Shown here one piece after another: positions 14,338 through 17,677 of a stretch of DNA of 17,677 nucleotides. The position numbers and the translations under genes were made by a program. Every line of letters begins with the position of its first letter. Within the stretch, counting starts at the first letter, position 1. The DNA lies in the NCBI GenBank assembly GCA_002435325.1, contig DJMJ01000010.1, positions 68,851-86,527 of the forward strand, in the 5' to 3' direction. The DNA is from Nitrospira sp. UBA6493. Lineage in GTDB: Bacteria > Nitrospirota > Nitrospiria > Nitrospirales > Nitrospiraceae. A model generated the notes under the pieces. That model saw only the letters and a list, made by a program, of their open reading frames with translations. It searched no databases and was not told where the DNA came from.

Positions 14338-15921
14338 GTGACGACGCTCCGGCAACAACTCACTTCGCCGCTGCAACTGATGGCGATCGCCACGGCGGGA
14401 TTAATCCTGCTCCCGCTGGGCTATGTCGCGCTGCTGGCGATCACAGCCGATCCAGCCGTCTGGTCCCGCCTCTGGGCGACACGCATCCCTGAACTACTCT
14501 GGAACACCGTCTCGCTCGCAGGAGCCGTCGCCGTCCTCACGCTGATTCTAGGAGTTGCCACGGCCTGGCTCGTCGTGCGGTTCGATTTTCCCGGACGGCG
14601 CCTGTGGGAAGCGGCGTTGATCCTCCCCTTGGCCATGCCGACCTATGTGCTGGCCTATGTCTACACCTATCTCCTGGGGTTCGGCGGCCCGGTGGAACAG
14701 GTCTGGCAGCTCTGGGCGGGACCGCAAAGCCGCATCGTCTCCCCGCAGAGTTTTTGGGGCACCACACTCGTCATGGCGCTGGATACCTTTCCCTTCGTCT
14801 ATCTGCTGACGCGCACCGCCCTCTTGAGCCTGAACGTGTCCTTTGAAGAAGTCGCGCGGGTCTGCGGCGTCTCCCGCATGATGACGCTCTGGCGCGTGAC
14901 GCTGCCCCTCATGCGCCCCTCGATCGCGGCCGGCGTAGCGCTGGTCGTGCTTTATGTCGTCTCGGATTTCGGCGCCGTGTCGCTGCTGCGCTACCAGACC
15001 CTCACCTATGCCGTGTTCCAGCAAATGACCGGCCGGTCCGACAACACCGCTGCCAGCATTCTGAGCGTGCTCCTGGTCGTGCTGGCCCTTTTATTCCTCG
15101 TGACCGAACGCTGGTTCCGCCAACGCAGCCGCTTTTATCAAACCACCGGCCGCTATCGTCCGCCGCAACGGATTCAATGCCGGTGGCTCGGCGCCCTGTC
15201 GATCACCGCTCTGCTGGGCGGCATTGTCGCCATGTCCTTTGGCGTACCCGCGTATCTGTTGGTGAAATGGAGCCTGTCGCCGGAAGCCCTGGCCATCATC
15301 GATAGCCGGTTCTACGGCTTCATCTGGAACAGCGCCCTCCTGGCCGCCGCCGCCGCCACCGCCGGAGTCTTGATCGGCCTGCCGCTCGCCTATTTAGCCA
15401 GCCGGCGTCCGACGCTCCTGAATCTCGGCTGCCTCCAGGCCGCCTACGCCGGATATGTCCTGCCCGGACCGGTCGCCGCCCTGGCTGTGCTGGTGCTCTG
15501 TCTGAAACTGCTGCCCATCTTCTATGGCACCGTGCTCTTGCTGATCGTGGCCTACGTGATCCACTTCCTGCCGGCCGGACTCCAGTCGCTCGAACCGGCG
15601 CTGCAACAGATCACCCCGAACTTGGAAGAAGTGGCCAGAACATTGGGCCTCGGGCAGCGCGACACCTGGCGGCGCGTCACGCTGCCGCTCGTCCGCAACG
15701 GCTTCATCGTCGCCTGGGTTTTGATGTTCCTGCAAACGATGAAGGAATTGCCGGCCACGCTGCTCTTGCGACCGGTGGGGTTCGATACGCTGGCCATCCG
15801 CGTGTGGCTGGAAGCGAGCGAAGAATATTTTCAATTGGCCGCGCCCTCGGCCTTGCTGATCGTGCTGCTGAGCTTGCCGGCGCTGTGGCTCTTGGTGTCC
15901 AAAGACTGGCGGTCGGCCTGA
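14338..15921 (+). CDS. fbpB: Ferric-iron ABC transporter permease (two fused permease domains)
   Basis: A 527-residue inner-membrane protein with two tandem binding-protein-dependent permease domains, so one chain provides the whole channel, as in FbpB/CysTW-like iron importers. About twelve hydrophobic segments are visible, six per half. Each half carries an EAA-type loop that contacts the ATPase: EEVARVCGVSRMMTLWRVTLP in the first half (about residues 171-191) and EEVARTLGLGQRDTWRRVTLP in the second (about 429-449). The start is a GTG at 14338 with GAGG upstream, 16 bases after fbpA. The ATPase gene follows after 21 bases. Length fits the fused-permease family. Confidence 0.94.
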   Translation: MTTLRQQLTSPLQLMAIATAGLILLPLGYVALLAITADPAVWSRLWATRIPELLWNTVSLAGAVAVLTLILGVATAWLVVRFDFPGRRLWEAALILPLAMPTYVLAYVYTYLLGFGGPVEQVWQLWAGPQSRIVSPQSFWGTTLVMALDTFPFVYLLTRTALLSLNVSFEEVARVCGVSRMMTLWRVTLPLMRPSIAAGVALVVLYVVSDFGAVSLLRYQTLTYAVFQQMTGRSDNTAASILSVLLVVLALLFLVTERWFRQRSRFYQTTGRYRPPQRIQCRWLGALSITALLGGIVAMSFGVPAYLLVKWSLSPEALAIIDSRFYGFIWNSALLAAAAATAGVLIGLPLAYLASRRPTLLNLGCLQAAYAGYVLPGPVAALAVLVLCLKLLPIFYGTVLLLIVAYVIHFLPAGLQSLEPALQQITPNLEEVARTLGLGQRDTWRRVTLPLVRNGFIVAWVLMFLQTMKELPATLLLRPVGFDTLAIRVWLEASEEYFQLAAPSALLIVLLSLPALWLLVSKDWRSA

Positions 15922-15942
15922 CACACGCGTGAACGGGAGCAA

Positions 15943-17076
15943 ATGAGAACCATGCTACGGACCGAGACTGATCCTTCCATGATGCAACCGAACCTCTATC
16001 GGCCGGCCTCCAATGTGCTGGAGCTGCGCTCGGTCTCCTGCGCCTACGAGACCGGCCGACCCGCGATTCGTGACATCTCGTTCGCCGCGCGCGAGGGGGA
16101 AATCCTCTGCCTCCTCGGCCCCTCCGGCTGCGGAAAGACCACGATCCTGCGAGCCATCGCCGGCTTCGAGCCGGTTCGCGCAGGGGAACTGTTTCTCTCG
16201 GGACAGCTCGTGTCCAGCCAGCATCTGACGACCCCGACCGAGCAACGCCGCGTCGGGATGGTCTTTCAGGAATACGCCCTATTCCCTCATCTGCGCGTGG
16301 CCGACAACATCGCCTTTGGCCTGCATCACCTCTCAAGAAGCGAGCGCAAATGCCAGGTCCAAGAAATGCTCAGGCTTACCGGCCTCGAAGGATTCGAGCG
16401 GCGTTACCCGCATGAGCTCTCCGGTGGGCAGCAGCAGCGCGTTGCGCTGGCTCGTGCGCTGGTGCAGAACCCGGTGGTCTTACTGCTCGACGAGCCCTTC
16501 AGCAACCTGGATCCGGACATGGCCAGCCGGATGCGCCAGGAACTGCACGCCTTGTTGCGCCGCACCAAGACGACGACCATCCTCGTAACCCACGACCATG
16601 AAGAAGCCTTTGCCATGGCCGACCGGATCGCCGTGCTCAACCAGGGCCGCCTGGAGCAGATGGACACGCCGGAATTGATCTACCACATGCCTGCCAGTCC
16701 ATTTGTGGCGGATTTCGTCGGACAAGCCGACTTCATCCGTGGCGAAATTCAACATGGCATGGTGCACACGGAGCTGGGCGAGTTTCCCAATACCCTCACC
16801 TGTGAAGAGGGCGCCGCCGTGGTGGTCATGATCCGGCCCGATGATATCCAACTAGCTCCGGCCAAAGGCGCCGGCGCGCGCATCATCGCCCGGCAGTTCC
16901 GGGGATCGGAAAACCTCTATACGGTCAGCCTACCCTCGGGCCAGATCGTCCATAGCAGCGCCAGCTCCACGAGCGTGTATCAGGAAGGCGCTGCCGTCGA
17001 ATTGCGTGTGCTGGCCACACACACCGTCCTCTTCCCCGGACCAGCGGCCACGAGTGATCCCCCCGCGCAACCATAG
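15943..17076 (+). CDS. fbpC: Ferric-iron ABC transporter ATP-binding protein
   Basis: A 377-residue ABC ATPase that powers the FbpAB importer on the cytoplasmic face. Motifs are in order: Walker A GPSGCGKTT (59-67), Q-loop Gln109 in MVFQEYALFPH, signature LSGGQQQR (159-166), Walker B LLLDEP (180-185), D-loop SNLD (187-190) and switch His217. The C-terminal part (about 250-365) fits the TOBE-type regulatory domain common in FbpC, CysA and PotA. The ATG at 15943 has GGGAG five bases upstream; ATGs at 15952 and 15979 are less well placed. About 24 residues precede the usual ABC start, a little longer than typical. Fe3+ is inferred from FbpA; the ATPase sequence alone does not show substrate. Confidence 0.94.
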   Translation: MRTMLRTETDPSMMQPNLYRPASNVLELRSVSCAYETGRPAIRDISFAAREGEILCLLGPSGCGKTTILRAIAGFEPVRAGELFLSGQLVSSQHLTTPTEQRRVGMVFQEYALFPHLRVADNIAFGLHHLSRSERKCQVQEMLRLTGLEGFERRYPHELSGGQQQRVALARALVQNPVVLLLDEPFSNLDPDMASRMRQELHALLRRTKTTTILVTHDHEEAFAMADRIAVLNQGRLEQMDTPELIYHMPASPFVADFVGQADFIRGEIQHGMVHTELGEFPNTLTCEEGAAVVVMIRPDDIQLAPAKGAGARIIARQFRGSENLYTVSLPSGQIVHSSASSTSVYQEGAAVELRVLATHTVLFPGPAATSDPPAQP

Positions 17077-17110
17077 TTGACAGGCCTTTTCTCCATCTGG
17101 CATTCATAAG
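17077..17110 (+). promoter_or_regulatory. Possible promoter before exbB
   Basis: A perfect TTGACA (17077-17082) directly follows the fbpC stop. The best -10 candidates (CATTCA at 17101 or CATAAG at 17105) match poorly or sit at 18-22 bases spacing. The gap before exbB is about 100 bases, so a separate promoter is plausible but weakly supported. Confidence 0.25.
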
Positions 17111-17179
17111 AGTCTTTTCCTATCTCTCACTCACCCAGCCAACCAGGATTCAAAGCCTGGGCATGCAAGGAGTTCGCTT

Positions 17180-17614
17180 ATGGACGCGTTGAAGAACGCG
17201 GTGGACTACGGAATCATCGGCCTCCTCCTCTGCCTGAGCCTCTGGTCAGTCGCGGTGGCGGTCGAACGGTGGCTGTTCTATCGAACCGTCAACTTCTCCC
17301 AATACTCCAATGTCCAGGTCTTCGAGATTGCCCTGACCAAGCGGCTGGTGATCATCGGCACCGTGGCCGCCAATGCGCCCTATATCGGCCTGCTCGGCAC
17401 CGTGCTCGGCATCATGCTGACCTTTCACACCATGGGCACCTCCGGCACGATGGCCGTGAATACGATCATGATCGGCCTCAGCCTGGCATTGAAAGCCACA
17501 GCTGTCGGGCTGCTGGTGGCCATTCCCTGTGTCGTCATGAACAATGTCCTCCGCCGCCGCGTCAACGAGCTGCTCACCGAATATAAGGTGCATCATGGAT
17601 CGTCAGCAGGTTGA
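17180..17614 (+). CDS. exbB: TonB-system energiser ExbB, short type
   Basis: A 144-residue proton-channel protein of the MotA/TolQ/ExbB family, which with ExbD drives TonB for uptake through outer-membrane receptors. Three membrane segments are visible: about residues 10-28, 59-82 and 92-118. The conserved channel region APYIGLLGTVLGIMLTF (about 67-83) and the GLSLALKATAVGLLVAIP segment (about 96-113) are typical of ExbB/TolQ. At 144 residues it is the short type that lacks the extra N-terminal part of E. coli ExbB. AAGGAG precedes the ATG. Its last 20 bases overlap exbD. Position after Fur-FbpABC suggests TonB-dependent iron uptake; no TonB or receptor gene is inside this window. Confidence 0.9.
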   Translation: MDALKNAVDYGIIGLLLCLSLWSVAVAVERWLFYRTVNFSQYSNVQVFEIALTKRLVIIGTVAANAPYIGLLGTVLGIMLTFHTMGTSGTMAVNTIMIGLSLALKATAVGLLVAIPCVVMNNVLRRRVNELLTEYKVHHGSSAG

Positions 17615-17677
17615 TCAAATCAACGTCATCCCGCTCGTGGATGTGATGCTGGTCCTGCTCGTGATCGTCCTGACCAC
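17595..17677 (+). CDS. exbD: ExbD/TolR-type protein, N-terminal part (cut by window end)
   Basis: The ATG at 17595, preceded by AAGGTG, opens a frame that overlaps the end of exbB by 20 bases and runs off the window. The 27 residues visible match the ExbD/TolR N-terminus: a short cytoplasmic start, INVIPLVD, and a hydrophobic helix MLVLLVIVL. Asp16 aligns with the essential membrane aspartate (Asp25 of E. coli ExbD) that carries protons. ExbD is the usual partner of ExbB, and the gene order and overlap support that. Nothing can be said about the periplasmic domain. Confidence 0.85.
   Translation, partial: MDRQQVDQINVIPLVDVMLVLLVIVLT

Noticed and set aside
13677..14393. 238-codon minus-strand open frame across fbpA
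   Set aside because: Antisense shadow of fbpA in GC-rich DNA; the product resembles no family and lacks a start signal.
15704..16336. 210-codon minus-strand open frame over the fbpB/fbpC junction
   Set aside because: Arg/Ser-rich shadow product crossing two well-supported genes; no start signal.
1..17677. CRISPR array, tRNA, rRNA, insertion sequence or phage genes
   Set aside because: No regularly spaced repeats, cloverleaf-like sequences, transposase or phage proteins were seen on either strand.

Overview
The window looks like a chromosomal segment of a GC-rich, Gram-negative-type bacterium. It has lipoprotein signals, a periplasmic iron-binding protein and an ExbB/ExbD energiser. The bacterial Thi4 enzyme next to ThiC, the many small TPR and degenerate receiver proteins, and the GC-rich intergenic repeats would fit Nitrospirota, perhaps Nitrospira. 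That placement is inference from gene content; there is no rRNA or other marker here.

Layout. (1) Bases 1-1723, plus strand: the 3' part of thiC followed by a Thi4-type thiazole synthase, so both halves of thiamine are made from one transcription unit. An imperfect inverted repeat (1736-1797) closes this unit. (2) 1815-3805, plus: a tightly packed TPR protein, degenerate receiver protein and YgfZ/GcvT-like folate protein. (3) 3818-6168, minus: a PhoD-like phosphatase lipoprotein, a small CBU_0592-like membrane protein and an unrecognised soluble protein. (4) 6330-9641, mixed accessory region: a small Cys/His protein (plus); then on the minus strand an AT-rich lipoprotein gene with a one-base frameshift in its signal peptide, an NTF2/SnoaL-like protein, an EamA transporter and an O-methyltransferase. 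Related GC-rich repeats and hairpins sit between these genes. (5) 9763-12593: an M32 carboxypeptidase and a second degenerate receiver protein (plus), facing a Panacea/YwgA-like protein (minus). (6) 12691-17677, plus: a Fur-family regulator with its own promoter, a complete FbpA-FbpB-FbpC ferric-iron ABC importer, then a short ExbB and the start of ExbD, cut by the window edge.

How the genes fit together. Iron is the recurring theme. Fur, FbpABC and ExbBD form an iron-acquisition block covering regulation, inner-membrane import and outer-membrane energisation. ThiC (4Fe-4S), the His-type Thi4 (an iron enzyme in characterised relatives) and YgfZ (Fe-S enzyme maintenance) at the other end are iron consumers or helpers. 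I see no CRISPR array, tRNA, rRNA, insertion sequence or phage gene, and no convincing new defence or mobile system. The most unusual items are the frameshifted AT-rich lipoprotein gene, the dispersed repeat family around 7.2-7.9 kb, and two receiver-fold proteins that have lost key phosphorylation residues in different ways.
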